Below are positions 47,576 to 58,746 of a DNA stretch of 64,000 nt, in pieces. Made by a program: the position numbers and the translations under genes. How positions within the stretch are numbered: position 1 is the stretch's first letter; the number at the start of each line of letters is the position of its first letter. Source of the stretch: Terriglobia bacterium (GTDB taxonomy: Bacteria; Acidobacteriota; Terriglobia; Terriglobales; Acidobacteriaceae); contig JAIQFZ010000029.1 in NCBI GenBank assembly GCA_020073015.1, forward strand, positions 1-64,000, read 5' to 3'. Below the pieces are notes generated by a model, which made no database searches, was not told the DNA's origin, and saw only the letters and a list, made by a program, of their open reading frames with translations.

Positions 47576-47721
47576 GAGTTATAAATGTTTGCGGTTGTAG
47601 CGGGGACCGTGCACAGGTGGTTGCGTGCGCGAGCCGTTCTGCACTAAGCTTGCGCCAAAGTTTTGGGGTGTGTCTTTCCTTGTAAGGGGCTCGTCGTAAT
47701 TCATTTCAGAGGAGGGTTTGT

Positions 47722-49362
47722 ATGAAACTGCTGACCGCCGCTTGGGTGGGGCTGTGCCTCACGATTTCCGTCGTCGCTCAGAATCACACCATGGAAGCAC
47801 CCAAGCCCGTCACCATGATGACTGGGCTGGGTGACTTGCATCATCCGGTCTCGACCAAGAATGCGGAAGCGCAACAGTTCTTTGATCAAGGACTGCGGCT
47901 GATTTACGCCTTCAACCATGACGAAGCTGCGCGGTCGTTCCAGAAAGCATCGGAACTGGATCCGAAGCTGGCGATGGCGTATTGGGGGGTCGCGGAAGCC
48001 GTCGGTCCGAATTACAACGATTCGGCGAGCGAAGATCGATTCAAACAGGCGCACGAGGCGATCCAGAAAGCCGTGGACCTCGGCAGCGGCGCCGGCGACA
48101 GCGAGCGCGCCTACATCGCAGCCATGGCGAAGCGGTTCCCGGCCGATCCCAAGGCGGACCTGCGCAAAGCCGCGGAAGACTATCGCGATGCCATGCGCGA
48201 GGTGGTGAAGAATTTTCCGGACGATCTCGATGCCGCGACTTTGTTTGCGGAGGCGGGGATGAATTTGCACCCGTGGGGGCTGTGGCATCCCGATGGGACG
48301 CCTGAGGCGGGCACGGAAGAGATTGTCGCGACTCTGGAATCGGTGATAAAGCGGGACCCCAATCACCTGGGCGCGATTCACTACTACATCCATGCGGTGG
48401 AAGCGTCGAACTCGCCGGAGCGAGCGTTGGCCGGGGCGAACCGATTGGCCGCCTTGGCGCCTGCGGCGGGACACATCGTGCACATGCCGGCACACGTTTA
48501 CATACGGACCGGGGACTATGCGTTGGCGGTGAAGACAAATCAGGAAGCGGCAGCGGCCGATCGCGCGTACATCAAGAGTAGTGGCGTGCAGGGCATCTAT
48601 CCAATGATGTACTACAGCCACAACCTGCATTTCATCGCGATGTGTTCGGCAATGACGGGCGACTATGCCGAAGCGAAAAAAGCGGGAGACATGCTGGCCG
48701 CTCACGTTGGTCCAGCGGTGAAGGACATGCCGCCGCTGGAGGGCTTCATGACCATTCCGATGGCGGTGGCCGTGCGCTTCCACAAGTGGGACGAGATTCT
48801 GGCGATGAAGGCGCCCGATCCGGAGATGAAGACGACGGTGGGCTTCTGGCATTTTGCGCGCGGGATGGCGCTGGCGGGAAAGGGCAAGGCCAGCGAGGCA
48901 GAAGCGGAATACAGGATTGTGTCCGAGGCTGAGAAAGCTACGCCGCCGGATGCGATCTTCAATATGCCCATTAACAACAAGACCAAGGACATTCTAAAGA
49001 TTGCGGAGAACGTGCTTGGGGCACAAGTCGCGCTGGCAAAGAAAGATAACGCTGCCGCAGTGGGCCTGCTGCGCGACGCCGTGGCTGTGCAGGACACGCT
49101 GCTCTACGGTGAGCCTCCGGATTGGTTTTTTCCGGTGCGCGAGTCGCTGGGCGGAGTGCTGCTGCTGAGCGGGGACGCCAAGGGAGCGGAGCAAGTGTTT
49201 CGGGAGGATCTGGCAAGAAATCTCCGGAACCCACGGTCGTTGTTTGGACTGCATCGGGCGCTCAAGGCGCAGGAACGGAATTCTGATGCCTGGTTTGTGG
49301 AGAAAGAGTTTCGCAAGGCGTGGAAGGGCGGGGATGAGTTAAGGGTGGAGGATCTGGTATAG
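47722..49362 (+). CDS. Secreted TPR protein
   Basis: Signal peptide; STKNAEAQQFFDQGLRLIYAFNHDEAARSFQKASELDPKLAMAYWGVAEAVG. Confidence 0.85.
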   Translation: MKLLTAAWVGLCLTISVVAQNHTMEAPKPVTMMTGLGDLHHPVSTKNAEAQQFFDQGLRLIYAFNHDEAARSFQKASELDPKLAMAYWGVAEAVGPNYNDSASEDRFKQAHEAIQKAVDLGSGAGDSERAYIAAMAKRFPADPKADLRKAAEDYRDAMREVVKNFPDDLDAATLFAEAGMNLHPWGLWHPDGTPEAGTEEIVATLESVIKRDPNHLGAIHYYIHAVEASNSPERALAGANRLAALAPAAGHIVHMPAHVYIRTGDYALAVKTNQEAAAADRAYIKSSGVQGIYPMMYYSHNLHFIAMCSAMTGDYAEAKKAGDMLAAHVGPAVKDMPPLEGFMTIPMAVAVRFHKWDEILAMKAPDPEMKTTVGFWHFARGMALAGKGKASEAEAEYRIVSEAEKATPPDAIFNMPINNKTKDILKIAENVLGAQVALAKKDNAAAVGLLRDAVAVQDTLLYGEPPDWFFPVRESLGGVLLLSGDAKGAEQVFREDLARNLRNPRSLFGLHRALKAQERNSDAWFVEKEFRKAWKGGDELRVEDLV

Positions 49363-49483
49363 GAGTCTGGGACGGCACGCATGAACAACGCTGCGCCGTC
49401 CCTCCCGGACTTGTATCGTTGCTCCCACTTCACCCCACGCTAGCGCGTGGCTTTTCTCAGACGCATCTCATCACTGACGGGCG

Positions 49484-50602
49484 TCAACCGATCGGTTCCG
49501 GCGATGGCGGCAGCGGGGGTGGCTCGGGCGGCGGAGACTCTGGAGGTGCGGTGGATCCCAGCGCCGCCGGGGGTGGTACCGGATGGAGGAGCGCGTCAAG
49601 ATTCGGATATCTGGAGGCGAAGAAATAGATCGAATACGCCGGGAAGAACACCGTGGCCGGGACGCTGACGAGCGCAATTAAGTAAATCAAGATCAGCAGG
49701 AGGATGGACCCCAAGATCACTGCCAGGCTGATGGTCGTGACGGTCCATCCCAGCCCAACTACTTTACCCACCAACACGAGGATGACGGCGGGAACGACGA
49801 TAACAACGATCGGAACGATTGCGGCGATGCCGAACAGGATTCCGGCCGCGATCGAGAGCACGAGCTTCAGCAAGAGGTAAACGACGTACTTTCCTGGCTC
49901 CGGACGTATCATCGCCAGCAAGCGGCTCCAGCCATCGGCGAAGTCCAAGCCTTCCAGCGCCATGATGGGCACTAGAAAATCCCTGGCCAGTACCTGCACG
50001 GCGACGGCTACCAGTACCAAAACAATCGCCAGCCCAACCAGCAGGATCAATCCGGCAATGAAGGGCCCCGTGTGCTGCCCGGGATTTGCCAGCCATCCGG
50101 CGGCGATAGCCACGGCCAGCGGAATGCCAATCAGGATGCCGAGAAACAGCCACGTTGAAATCAGAAACACGAGCTGCCAGAGAAAGAAGCCCCTACCGGC
50201 GCGGTGCCAGCGCTGCCATCCCTCGCCGATCGAGCACTGCTTCTTCAGGACGGATTCAAACAGGATGAACCGGAAGACACTGCTGATATACAAGAAAACG
50301 AAGAACAGAATGACCGCCAAGATGAGAACGGCCACGATCAATCCCGCAAACTGCGCGATGCGTGCGGGGTCGATGTGCGGGAAAAATGGAAGAGCCAAAA
50401 AGCCGTGTCCGTCACTTCGCGGCCGGGAGATCGGCACGTTGAAGCTCGGGAAACTGCCGCCGCATCCTCCTGAATGCAGTTCCGCTGCCAGAATTCCGAC
50501 CAGCGCCAGACGCGACCACTGCCCCCAGCGAAAGTGGGTGAACAGTTGCTCTCTGGCGTGCTGTATCGCGGGCTGGACACAATCAATGGCGGAGGTTGGC
50601 AC
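49484..50602 (-). CDS. Polytopic membrane protein (DUF4013/DUF7847-like)
   Basis: Multiple long hydrophobic segments; likely GTG start (VPTSAIDCVQPAIQHAREQLFTHFRW). Confidence 0.7.
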   Translation of the reverse strand: MPTSAIDCVQPAIQHAREQLFTHFRWGQWSRLALVGILAAELHSGGCGGSFPSFNVPISRPRSDGHGFLALPFFPHIDPARIAQFAGLIVAVLILAVILFFVFLYISSVFRFILFESVLKKQCSIGEGWQRWHRAGRGFFLWQLVFLISTWLFLGILIGIPLAVAIAAGWLANPGQHTGPFIAGLILLVGLAIVLVLVAVAVQVLARDFLVPIMALEGLDFADGWSRLLAMIRPEPGKYVVYLLLKLVLSIAAGILFGIAAIVPIVVIVVPAVILVLVGKVVGLGWTVTTISLAVILGSILLLILIYLIALVSVPATVFFPAYSIYFFASRYPNLDALLHPVPPPAALGSTAPPESPPPEPPPLPPSPEPIG

Positions 50603-50654
50603 GGTGGAACCTCGTTTCGAACACTTGCACCCTAAAGGCGTAGTGACCGATGGG

Positions 50655-52055
50655 TCAAGCAGGAACTTCAGCGGGCGGCGGGATCGGAATGTCCCGAAGC
50701 TGGCTGAGCCAAGTGCCAAACTCGCGCAGAGCCAGGTCGCATTGCAGGCGATGGCGCTCCTTGCGGTCACGAATCCGCGTTGCCAGCGCGGGCAGCAGAT
50801 CGAAAGTGATGTTGGCGGGCTGGAAGTTCTTCGGGTCGGCTTGCGTGATGTAGTGGATGAGACTTCCGAATGCCGTTGCGCGGGGCGGGGGTACGGGCTC
50901 GCCGCCGGCCGCGAGTGCCGCCGCATGGACGCCCGCCATCAGTCCGGTGGCGATCGATTCGACGTAGCCTTCGACTCCGCAGATCTGGCCGGCGAAGAGG
51001 ATGCGGGGATGCTGCTTCATTTGCAGCGTTGCCGTGAGGAGGGTGGGAGCGTTGATGTAGGTGTTGCGGTGAATCTGTCCGTAGCGCAGGAAGCGGGCGT
51101 TTTCGAGGCCGGGGATCAGACGGAGCACGCGCCCTTGCTCGCCGAATTTGAGGTGATTCTGGAAGCCGACGAGGTTGTAGGAGTCGGCACGCAGGTTCTC
51201 CTGGCGAAGCTGGACGACGGCGTAGGGCATCTTTCCGGTACGCGGGTCTTTGAGGCCCACCGGTTTCATCGGCCCGAAGCGCAACGTGTCGCGGCCGCGG
51301 CGAGCGATCTCTTCGATGGGGAGGCATCCTTCGAAGTAGTTCAGTTTCTCCCAGTCTGTTTCTTCCACCGACTGCGCGGCAAGCAGGGCATCGTAGAACG
51401 CGTCGTACTCTTCCTTGGACATGGGGCAGTTGATGTAGTCGGCTGAGCCCTTGTCATAGCGGGCGGCCATGTAAACACGGGCCATGTCGATGGAGTCGGA
51501 TTCGACGATGGGGCTGATGGAATCGTAGAAATACAGGTTGTGTGGCGCGGGCACTCTTGCCCGCGAAGGGTCTGAAGCGCTATCTCCGTGTGGTGTGGGA
51601 GAAGAGCTCAACCGCTGGATCTCGGTCGACAGTGCGTCCGAGGTGAGCGGGCCAGTCGCAATCACCGTGATCTGGCCGTCTTCGATCTGCGCTACTTCTT
51701 CCCGCCGGACGGTGATCAGAGGCTCGCGAGCGATTGCCTCCGTCACTTTCCTGGAAAATTCAGCTCTGTCTACCGCCAGCGCGTGGCCAGCGGGCACTGA
51801 GGTCGCGCGCGCGATTTCCAGCAGCAGCGATCCCGCTTGCCGCATTTCTTCCTTCAGCAACCAGGGCGCGGTGTTTTCGCTGTCGGATTTGAGGGAGTTC
51901 GAGCAAACGAGTTCCGCAAAGTCGGCGGTCTGATGGGCGGGAGTCGTCCGCACGGGGCGCATCTCGAACAAATCGACGGGGATTCCGCGGCGCGTACACT
52001 GCCACGCTGCCTCCGATCCGGCCAAACCCGCGCCAATGACATGAACTCTACCCAT
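50655..52055 (-). CDS. trmFO: Methylenetetrahydrofolate-tRNA-(uracil-5-)-methyltransferase TrmFO
   Basis: VHVIGAGLAGSEAAWQCTRRGIPVDLFEMRPVRTTPAHQTADFAELVCSNSLKSD. Confidence 0.96.
   Translation of the reverse strand: MGRVHVIGAGLAGSEAAWQCTRRGIPVDLFEMRPVRTTPAHQTADFAELVCSNSLKSDSENTAPWLLKEEMRQAGSLLLEIARATSVPAGHALAVDRAEFSRKVTEAIAREPLITVRREEVAQIEDGQITVIATGPLTSDALSTEIQRLSSSPTPHGDSASDPSRARVPAPHNLYFYDSISPIVESDSIDMARVYMAARYDKGSADYINCPMSKEEYDAFYDALLAAQSVEETDWEKLNYFEGCLPIEEIARRGRDTLRFGPMKPVGLKDPRTGKMPYAVVQLRQENLRADSYNLVGFQNHLKFGEQGRVLRLIPGLENARFLRYGQIHRNTYINAPTLLTATLQMKQHPRILFAGQICGVEGYVESIATGLMAGVHAAALAAGGEPVPPPRATAFGSLIHYITQADPKNFQPANITFDLLPALATRIRDRKERHRLQCDLALREFGTWLSQLRDIPIPPPAEVPA
51537..51600. 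repeat. Family A palindromic element in-frame in trmFO
   Basis: gttgtgtggcgcgggcactcttgcccgcgaa...gtgtggtgtggga. Confidence 0.88.
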
Positions 52056-52115
52056 GCAACTAAATAGACTCCGCTGAATCTAGTTATTATAAGTGCCCAG
52101 CAAGGAGGCGATTGG

Positions 52116-52643
52116 ATGGCACGTATCAGCTTGATTGAACCAGAGCACGCCAGCCCGGAAGTGAAAGAAATCTACGACGGAAAGCTCAAAGGCAAGCCCG
52201 GCAGCATCCAGAAGGCGCTGGCTCACCGCCCGGCAATGCTCAGTAATTTTCTGGCATTCTATGCCACCGTCGGTCGTTCGCTCGACCGCAAGCTGTACGA
52301 GGCGGTTTATCTTCGTATCTCGCTAATCAACAAATGCCACTACTGCACCCAGCATCACATCCAGTCCGGCAAACGTGGCGGACTGACGCTGGATGAGATG
52401 AGATTGCTTAAGGATGGAAATTACTCGTCTTTCGGGGAGAAAGAGCGCACTGCGCTTCGCTATACCGAGAAGCTCACACGCACGCCCGACGGTGCCAGTG
52501 ATGCCGACTTCGGGGAGTTGAGGAAGCATTTCTCCGATGAGCAGATCGTTGACCTGCACATGCTGATTGGGCTGGCGAACTTAACGAATCGGGTTACGGG
52601 GCCGCTGAAGTTGGAAGTGGAGTTCCCGGAAGAAAAAATCTAG
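52116..52643 (+). CDS. Carboxymuconolactone decarboxylase/AhpD-like protein
   Basis: RISLINKCHYCTQHHIQSGKRGGLT. Confidence 0.92.
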   Translation: MARISLIEPEHASPEVKEIYDGKLKGKPGSIQKALAHRPAMLSNFLAFYATVGRSLDRKLYEAVYLRISLINKCHYCTQHHIQSGKRGGLTLDEMRLLKDGNYSSFGEKERTALRYTEKLTRTPDGASDADFGELRKHFSDEQIVDLHMLIGLANLTNRVTGPLKLEVEFPEEKI

Positions 52644-52694
52644 CGGCTCGTCAAGAGTGAAAATTCGCTCTTCAGCTCACAACTTGCCAGATTT

Positions 52695-52767
52695 TGTCAT
52701 CCCGAGCGAAGCGAGGGATCTGCAGTTCGCCGCAAGATGCAGATCCCTCGCTTCGCTCGGGATGACA
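52695..52767. repeat. Perfect 30-bp inverted repeat with 13-nt loop (family D'); possible bidirectional terminator
   Basis: tgtcatcccgagcgaagcgagggatctgca / gttcgccgcaaga / tgcagatccctcgcttcgctcgggatgaca, between convergent genes. Confidence 0.95.
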
Positions 52768-52816
52768 ATTCAGAAAGTTGTTTTTAGTTCTGCAATCTGA
52801 CTTCTAACTTCTGTAA

Positions 52817-54709
52817 TCAAAGAATCATCCGCTCGTCCCCTACCCGGCGTGTTACGCGCTCCCGGTCCAAATATTCGAGCAGGGGGATTGCGTATTTGCG
52901 GCTGACTCCGGTCAGATCTTTGAAGCGGGCTACGTCGATTTTTGGCGTTGTGCTCTTGAGGGCGCTTACTCTCTGGCGAAGATCGGTGAGCGCGCTTTGG
53001 TGAAAGACGAGTTCTTCGGAAATCTTGAGCAGAACTTTGTCGCGGAGTAGCAGTGTCACAATCTTCTGGGCCCGCAGTTTATCTACTTTCAGCCCTGCCA
53101 ACACTTCTTTCAGCGACGGCACTTTCAACCCTGCGGAAGCGAAGGCCTGCTCGATGATCTTCTTTGATTCGGACTCCTCGTCTTTCATGACTACACCGCG
53201 GCCGGGGATGCGGGCTTGTTCTCCGGCAATCTCGAGCTTCTTTTCTTCGGCCAGTTTGGCGAGCACCGCGTGGAAAACGTCCGGGCCGAGGTTGGTGCGG
53301 TCACGCAACTCTTCCTTGCTGATGGCGGAAACGAGGGGGTTCGCATCGTGAAATGCTGTGACGGTTTTCACAACGTCGGCTTTGGCCTCGGCAAATGCGT
53401 TCTGGGAAATGAGGACCTGATTGCACCCCAGGAGCCCGGCTTGTGCGGCCAGTTTTTCGGCATCGTTCTGCCTCAGATTCATCTCGGTGGGTAGATCCTG
53501 CAAGGGCAACCCGGCCGCGCCGCGCCTTGCTACGCGTGCGGAGAGCACCTCTTGCGGAGAGCCTTCCCTCGTGATTTGTAGAAAGGCGGCAGCCTGTTCC
53601 GGCGAGCGTTTACGGATCGGAGGAACAGCGTCGAGAACAATTCCGCCCCCGATGGTGACGACGGGGGAAAACTGGCGCAGGATGAAACGGTCGCCCGGGA
53701 GAAGCAGCGCAGGTGCAGCCAATCGTAATTGCGCGAACGCCTCTTCGCCTGGCTTCTGCTGCTTTGTTCCATACAGCCGCGCTTCGGCGATCGTCTCCAT
53801 CGTGTAGGCGTGGAAGTGAACACGGGCTCCTTCTTTGAGCGGCTTGGCGGTGGGGAGGAGAGAAAGCAGCGCATCGACGCGCGTGGTGGAATGGAAAGTG
53901 TCGATGTTCGCCAACGTCATCCCGCGCGCCAAGTCTTCGGTCGACACTCCAGCAAGGTTCAACGCGGTGCGTTGTCCGGCCGTGGCCTGTTCGGACGATG
54001 AGCCATGCACTTGCACACCGCGTACCCGGACGCGCTTGCCGCCGGGGAAAACTTCGAGTTCTTCTTCCTTGCGGATGGTTCCGGATACCAGTGTTCCGGT
54101 TACAACGGTCCCGAACCCTTTCATGGTGAAGACACGGTCGATCGGAAGCCGGGCAAGGCCGGTCGAATCTTTGGCAGTGGCCTCGGACGCGATCTTCGCG
54201 AGGGCTGTCCTTACTTCATCGAGGCCGGCGCCGGTCAGGGAACTGGCGGCTACGATCGGCGAGTTGGCGGGGTCGAGAAATGAGCCGCGCAAGAAGTCTT
54301 CCACTTCCAGGCGCACGACTTCGAGTGTGTCACGATCCACCGCGTCGGATTTGGTCAGGACAGTCATCCCGCGCCGGACCGCGAGCATGCGGCAGATGTC
54401 GAAGTGTTCGCGGGTCTGCGGCTTGATGCCTTCATCGGCGGCGATGACGAGCACCACCAGGTCGATGCCACCGACCCCTGCGAGCATGTTGCGCACGAAG
54501 CGCTCGTGCCCGGGGACATCGACAAATCCGAGGCGCAAGGTTTCGCCATTGGGCGCGGGCAATTCGAGGTGGGCAAATCCGATGTCGATGGTGATGCCGC
54601 GGCGTTTTTCTTCTTCGAGGCGGTCGGCATCGATGCCGGTCAGGGCTTTGACGAGTGCAGTTTTGCCGTGATCAATGTGTCCGGCGGTGCCGACGATGAC
54701 CGACTTCAT
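52817..54709 (-). CDS. selB: Selenocysteine-specific translation elongation factor SelB
   Basis: [51 protein letters not shown] and C-terminal winged-helix repeats. Confidence 0.94.
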   Translation of the reverse strand: MKSVIVGTAGHIDHGKTALVKALTGIDADRLEEEKRRGITIDIGFAHLELPAPNGETLRLGFVDVPGHERFVRNMLAGVGGIDLVVLVIAADEGIKPQTREHFDICRMLAVRRGMTVLTKSDAVDRDTLEVVRLEVEDFLRGSFLDPANSPIVAASSLTGAGLDEVRTALAKIASEATAKDSTGLARLPIDRVFTMKGFGTVVTGTLVSGTIRKEEELEVFPGGKRVRVRGVQVHGSSSEQATAGQRTALNLAGVSTEDLARGMTLANIDTFHSTTRVDALLSLLPTAKPLKEGARVHFHAYTMETIAEARLYGTKQQKPGEEAFAQLRLAAPALLLPGDRFILRQFSPVVTIGGGIVLDAVPPIRKRSPEQAAAFLQITREGSPQEVLSARVARRGAAGLPLQDLPTEMNLRQNDAEKLAAQAGLLGCNQVLISQNAFAEAKADVVKTVTAFHDANPLVSAISKEELRDRTNLGPDVFHAVLAKLAEEKKLEIAGEQARIPGRGVVMKDEESESKKIIEQAFASAGLKVPSLKEVLAGLKVDKLRAQKIVTLLLRDKVLLKISEELVFHQSALTDLRQRVSALKSTTPKIDVARFKDLTGVSRKYAIPLLEYLDRERVTRRVGDERMIL

Positions 54710-54796
54710 GCGGAAACAGTATAGCGGTCGAGAACAGCCACTCTGGTCCGTGCGGAGCATACTGGCGCGATACTGCAGGGGAGAACATCGGCTTTC

Positions 54797-54820
54797 GCGG
54801 GCAGAAATGCCCGCGCCACG
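54797..54820. repeat. Family A half-element, intergenic between selB and purL
   Basis: gcgggcagaaatgcccgcgccacg. Confidence 0.75.
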
Positions 54821-54870
54821 AATAAGCATGCGAAAAGTCGGTTGAGATGCGAAAATAGAAATTCCCCATC

Positions 54871-57198
54871 ATGACCACCACCGCGATACCTGTCATTACA
54901 CCCGAGATGATCCGGGAGCACGGGCTCACGCCTGACGAATTCGAGAAGATCAAACAGCTGCTGGGGGGACGTGAACCCACGCGGACAGAACTCGGCATTT
55001 TCAGCGTGATGTGGAGCGAGCACTGCTCGTACAAGTCGTCGCGCGTGCACCTGAAGCGCTTGCCGACGCGCAGCAAGCTGGTGGTGCAGGGACCAGGCGA
55101 GAATGCCGGCATTATCGACATCGGTGACGGCTGGGCCTGTGCGTTCAAGATCGAGTCGCATAATCATCCGTCGTTTATTGAGCCGTTTCAGGGGGCGGCG
55201 ACGGGGGTGGGTGGGATTTTGCGCGACATTTTCACGATGGGCGCGCGGCCGGTAGCCGTGATGGACTCGCTGCGGTTTGGGCCGATCGAAGCTGCCAAAA
55301 GCGCGGACAAGAGTGCCCGCGCTACACAGGCTGAGATCCACAAGAACCATTCCGTGATGGAAGGCGTCGTCTCGGGCGTGGCCTCGTACGGAAACTGCTT
55401 TGGCGTGCCTAACCTGGGCGGAGAAGTGAAGTTTGAGCCTTGCTATTCGGGCAATCCGCTGGTGAATGCATTCGCCCTTGGGCTGGTGCGCCGCGATCAG
55501 ATTTTCTACGCACGGGCGGCGGGCGAGGGCAATCCCGTGATCTACGTTGGCGCCAAGACCGGACGCGATGGCATCCACGGCGCCACCATGGCGAGCGAGG
55601 AATTCAGCGAGGGATCGGAAGCGAAGCGGCCCAATGTTCAGGTCGGCGATCCCTTCCTCGAAAAGCTATTGCTCGAGGCCTGTCTCGAGGCGATGCAGAC
55701 GGGCGCGATCGTTGGCATTCAGGACATGGGCGCAGCCGGTCTTACCTGTTCCACCTGCGAGATGGGCGGGCGCGGCGGCACCGGGATCGAGATCGAGCTC
55801 GACCGCGTTCCACAACGCGAAACCGGCATGACTCCGTACGAAATCATGCTGAGCGAATCGCAGGAGCGGATGCTGCTGGTTGCGCAGAAGGGCCGCGAAG
55901 AGGAAGTCTTTCGCGTGTTTCAGAAGTGGGGACTGGACGCGGTCGAGGTTGGACGCGTCACGCGCGATGCCAAGATGCGCGTGCTCGAGCACGGGAAAGT
56001 CGTCGCGGAGATTCCGAACTCCGCGCTCACCGACGATGCGCCGGTGTATAAGCGTCCGCTGGCGCGCTGGGAGCCGCCGGTGGAGCGAGACATGCCCGAG
56101 CACATTCAACTCGCCGAAAGCGGCGATTTCACCGGGCAGCTCAAACAGTTGCTGGCCAGCTCGAATATCTGTTCGAAGCGCTGGGTGTGGCAGCAGTACG
56201 ACCACATGGTGCAAACCAACACCGTCGAAGCGCCGGGCGCGGGCGATGCGGGCGTGATCCGCATCAAAGGCCTTGATCGCGGACTCGCCATGGCGCTCGA
56301 CGGCAACGGACGGTGGTGCTATCTCGATCCTCGGCTGGGCGCGATGCATGCGGTCGCGGAAGCGGCTCGCAAGGTGGCTTGCGCCGGGGCGACTCCGGTG
56401 GGCGCGACCAACTGCTTGAATTTCGGCAATCCAGAAAAGCCACATATCATGTGGCAGTTCTCGCAGGTCATTGACGGCATGACGAAGGCTTGCGAGGAAC
56501 TCGACACTCCCATCACGGGCGGCAACGTGAGTTTCTACAATGAGACTCTGGGTGAGGGAATTTATCCGACGCCGGTCATTGGCGTGGTGGGCATTCTCGA
56601 AGACGTGCACAAGACTGCGAAGATGCACTTTGCGCGGCCTGGGCGAAAAATCATTCTGCTGCGGGCGAACGAGGCAGGCGATGCGGTGGACGTCGAGTCG
56701 GAGTTTGGTTCTTCTGAATATGCCAAAGAAGTCCTGGGCACGTTCTGGGGTTATCCGCCTCAGCTTGATCTGGAGAGGGAAGCCACGCTGCAGCGCGCGC
56801 TGGTGGCGATGATCCGGGCGGGGTTGGTCGAGTCGGCGCATGACTGCTCCGATGGCGGAGTCGCGGTGGCGCTGGCTGAATCGGCGCTGCCGGTTGGGGT
56901 TGGTTGCAAGGTTCATATCGCGGAGCAAGCCCTGCCACCTGAGTTCCTGCTTTTTGGAGAAGATGCCAGCCGTATCGTGCTGAGTTGCGATCCAATTCAT
57001 CTGCCGAGCATCCAACAGATAGCGGTGGAGTACGGCGTCTTTGCGGATGGGCTGGGGGAAACGGGCACCGATAGGGTCGAAATCACCATGGAGGGTCAGT
57101 CGATGATTTCGACCAGCGTCGCCGAGTTGCGGGAAGCGTATGAGGGCGCGCTGGAGAGGGCGTTGCGGACTGAACCGAGCGTTGCCGCTGCGGACTGA
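54871..57198 (+). CDS. purL: Phosphoribosylformylglycinamidine synthase II
   Basis: [76 protein letters not shown]. Confidence 0.96.
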   Translation: MTTTAIPVITPEMIREHGLTPDEFEKIKQLLGGREPTRTELGIFSVMWSEHCSYKSSRVHLKRLPTRSKLVVQGPGENAGIIDIGDGWACAFKIESHNHPSFIEPFQGAATGVGGILRDIFTMGARPVAVMDSLRFGPIEAAKSADKSARATQAEIHKNHSVMEGVVSGVASYGNCFGVPNLGGEVKFEPCYSGNPLVNAFALGLVRRDQIFYARAAGEGNPVIYVGAKTGRDGIHGATMASEEFSEGSEAKRPNVQVGDPFLEKLLLEACLEAMQTGAIVGIQDMGAAGLTCSTCEMGGRGGTGIEIELDRVPQRETGMTPYEIMLSESQERMLLVAQKGREEEVFRVFQKWGLDAVEVGRVTRDAKMRVLEHGKVVAEIPNSALTDDAPVYKRPLARWEPPVERDMPEHIQLAESGDFTGQLKQLLASSNICSKRWVWQQYDHMVQTNTVEAPGAGDAGVIRIKGLDRGLAMALDGNGRWCYLDPRLGAMHAVAEAARKVACAGATPVGATNCLNFGNPEKPHIMWQFSQVIDGMTKACEELDTPITGGNVSFYNETLGEGIYPTPVIGVVGILEDVHKTAKMHFARPGRKIILLRANEAGDAVDVESEFGSSEYAKEVLGTFWGYPPQLDLEREATLQRALVAMIRAGLVESAHDCSDGGVAVALAESALPVGVGCKVHIAEQALPPEFLLFGEDASRIVLSCDPIHLPSIQQIAVEYGVFADGLGETGTDRVEITMEGQSMISTSVAELREAYEGALERALRTEPSVAAAD
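55301..55329. repeat. Family A half-element in-frame in purL
   Basis: gcgcggacaagagtgcccgcgctacacag. Confidence 0.85.
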
Positions 57199-57290
57199 GG
57201 TTGCCGAGCTTCGCCCGGCTGGACAGCCGAGGGCGGCCGTCCCTACGTGAGATAGGTTGGATTGAATAAGTGCTGAAGGCTAACTGCTAA

Positions 57291-58718
57291 ATGCCGTCTT
57301 TCGATAAATTCCGCGAAGAGTGTGGCGTAGTCGCTATCCACGCGCACCCCGAGGCCGAGAAGCTCGCTTATCTCGGCTTGCATGCCCTGCAGCATCGTGG
57401 GCAGGAGTCGGCGGGCATCGTGACCTCAGACGGCGAGCGGCTGCGCGCTCACAAATCGATGGGGTCGGTGGCCGACATTTTCACCGAAGAAGTGCTGACG
57501 TCTTTGCGTGGCATTCTGGCAATCGGCCACACCCGGTATTCCACGGCGGGCGATTCGGCGCTGCTGAATGCGCAGCCCATCATGGTGCAGTCGAACAAAG
57601 GCGCGATCGCCATCGCGCACAATGGAAACCTGGTCAATGCGCAAGCGATTCGCGCAAAGCTGGAAGGCCAGGGCTCGATTTTTCAGACCAACAGCGATAC
57701 CGAAGTTCTGGTTCACTTGATTGCGCTTTCCCGCGAGCAGACTTTGCCGGATGCGATCGCCGACGCCCTGCGCCGCGTGGAAGGTGCCTTTTCGCTGGTC
57801 ATGATCAGCCGGGACCGCATCTTCGCCGCCCGCGATCCCCGTGGCTTCCGCCCGCTGGCCATGGGGCATATTGCCGCGCTCACGGGAGAGAAGAAGGATA
57901 CGGTCGTTTTCGCCTCGGAAACTTGCGCCTTCGATCTGTTGGGGGCGACCTACGAGCGCGACGTCAAACCGGGCGAACTGGTCATTGTTGGACCGGAGGG
58001 CATCAGCTCGCGCTTTTATTCTCCGTCGCCGGCACAGTCGAGCTGCATCTTTGAGCACGTCTATTTTTCGCGTCCCGACAGTATTGTGTTCGGGCGGACG
58101 GTCGACCTGAGCCGCGACCTCATGGGACGCCAACTGGCGCGCGAAGCTCCGGTGGATGCCGACATCGTTGTGCCTGTCCCGGATTCCGGCAACACGGCCG
58201 CGATCGGATATTCGGCCGAGAGTGGCATTCCGTTCCGCCTGGCCCTGATCCGTAACCACTACGTTGGGCGCACCTTCATCGAGCCGCAGCAATCGGTACG
58301 CGACTTTGGCGTGAAGCTGAAGCTCAACGCCATTCGCAGCCTGCTCGAAGGCAAGCGAGTCGTCTTGCTTGACGATTCCATCGTGCGGGGAACCACCAGC
58401 AAGAAGATCGTACGGATGATCCGGAACGCGGGCGCAAAAGAAGTGCACATGCGGATCTCCTGCCCGCCCACGATCTCCCCCTGCTTCTACGGGGTTGACA
58501 CTCCGTCAAAAAAGCAGTTGATCGCAGCCAACAAGTCGATTGACGAAATCCGCGACTACATCGGCGCCGACAGCCTTGCCTATCTCTCGCTGCAAGGTCT
58601 GAAGATCGCCTGCGGTGAGGGTGAAAAGACTAACTACTGCACGGCCTGCTACACCGGTCACTATCCAACCGGTTGGGTGGACGTGGACGAGATCCAGCCC
58701 GCCCAAGTTTCGGAATGA
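57291..58718 (+). CDS. purF: Amidophosphoribosyltransferase
   Basis: ECGVVAIHAHPEAEKLAYLGLHALQHRGQESAGIV; VVLLDDSIVRGTTSKKIVRMIRNAGAKEVHMRISCPP. Confidence 0.97.
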   Translation: MPSFDKFREECGVVAIHAHPEAEKLAYLGLHALQHRGQESAGIVTSDGERLRAHKSMGSVADIFTEEVLTSLRGILAIGHTRYSTAGDSALLNAQPIMVQSNKGAIAIAHNGNLVNAQAIRAKLEGQGSIFQTNSDTEVLVHLIALSREQTLPDAIADALRRVEGAFSLVMISRDRIFAARDPRGFRPLAMGHIAALTGEKKDTVVFASETCAFDLLGATYERDVKPGELVIVGPEGISSRFYSPSPAQSSCIFEHVYFSRPDSIVFGRTVDLSRDLMGRQLAREAPVDADIVVPVPDSGNTAAIGYSAESGIPFRLALIRNHYVGRTFIEPQQSVRDFGVKLKLNAIRSLLEGKRVVLLDDSIVRGTTSKKIVRMIRNAGAKEVHMRISCPPTISPCFYGVDTPSKKQLIAANKSIDEIRDYIGADSLAYLSLQGLKIACGEGEKTNYCTACYTGHYPTGWVDVDEIQPAQVSE

Positions 58719-58746
58719 CCCCTCAAATCAGTTCCCTCGTCTCGGC

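Noticed and set aside
52116-52643. AhpD-like gene as a selenoprotein partner of SelB
   Set aside because: Its active-site motif reads CHYC with ordinary cysteine codons and the frame has no internal TGA.
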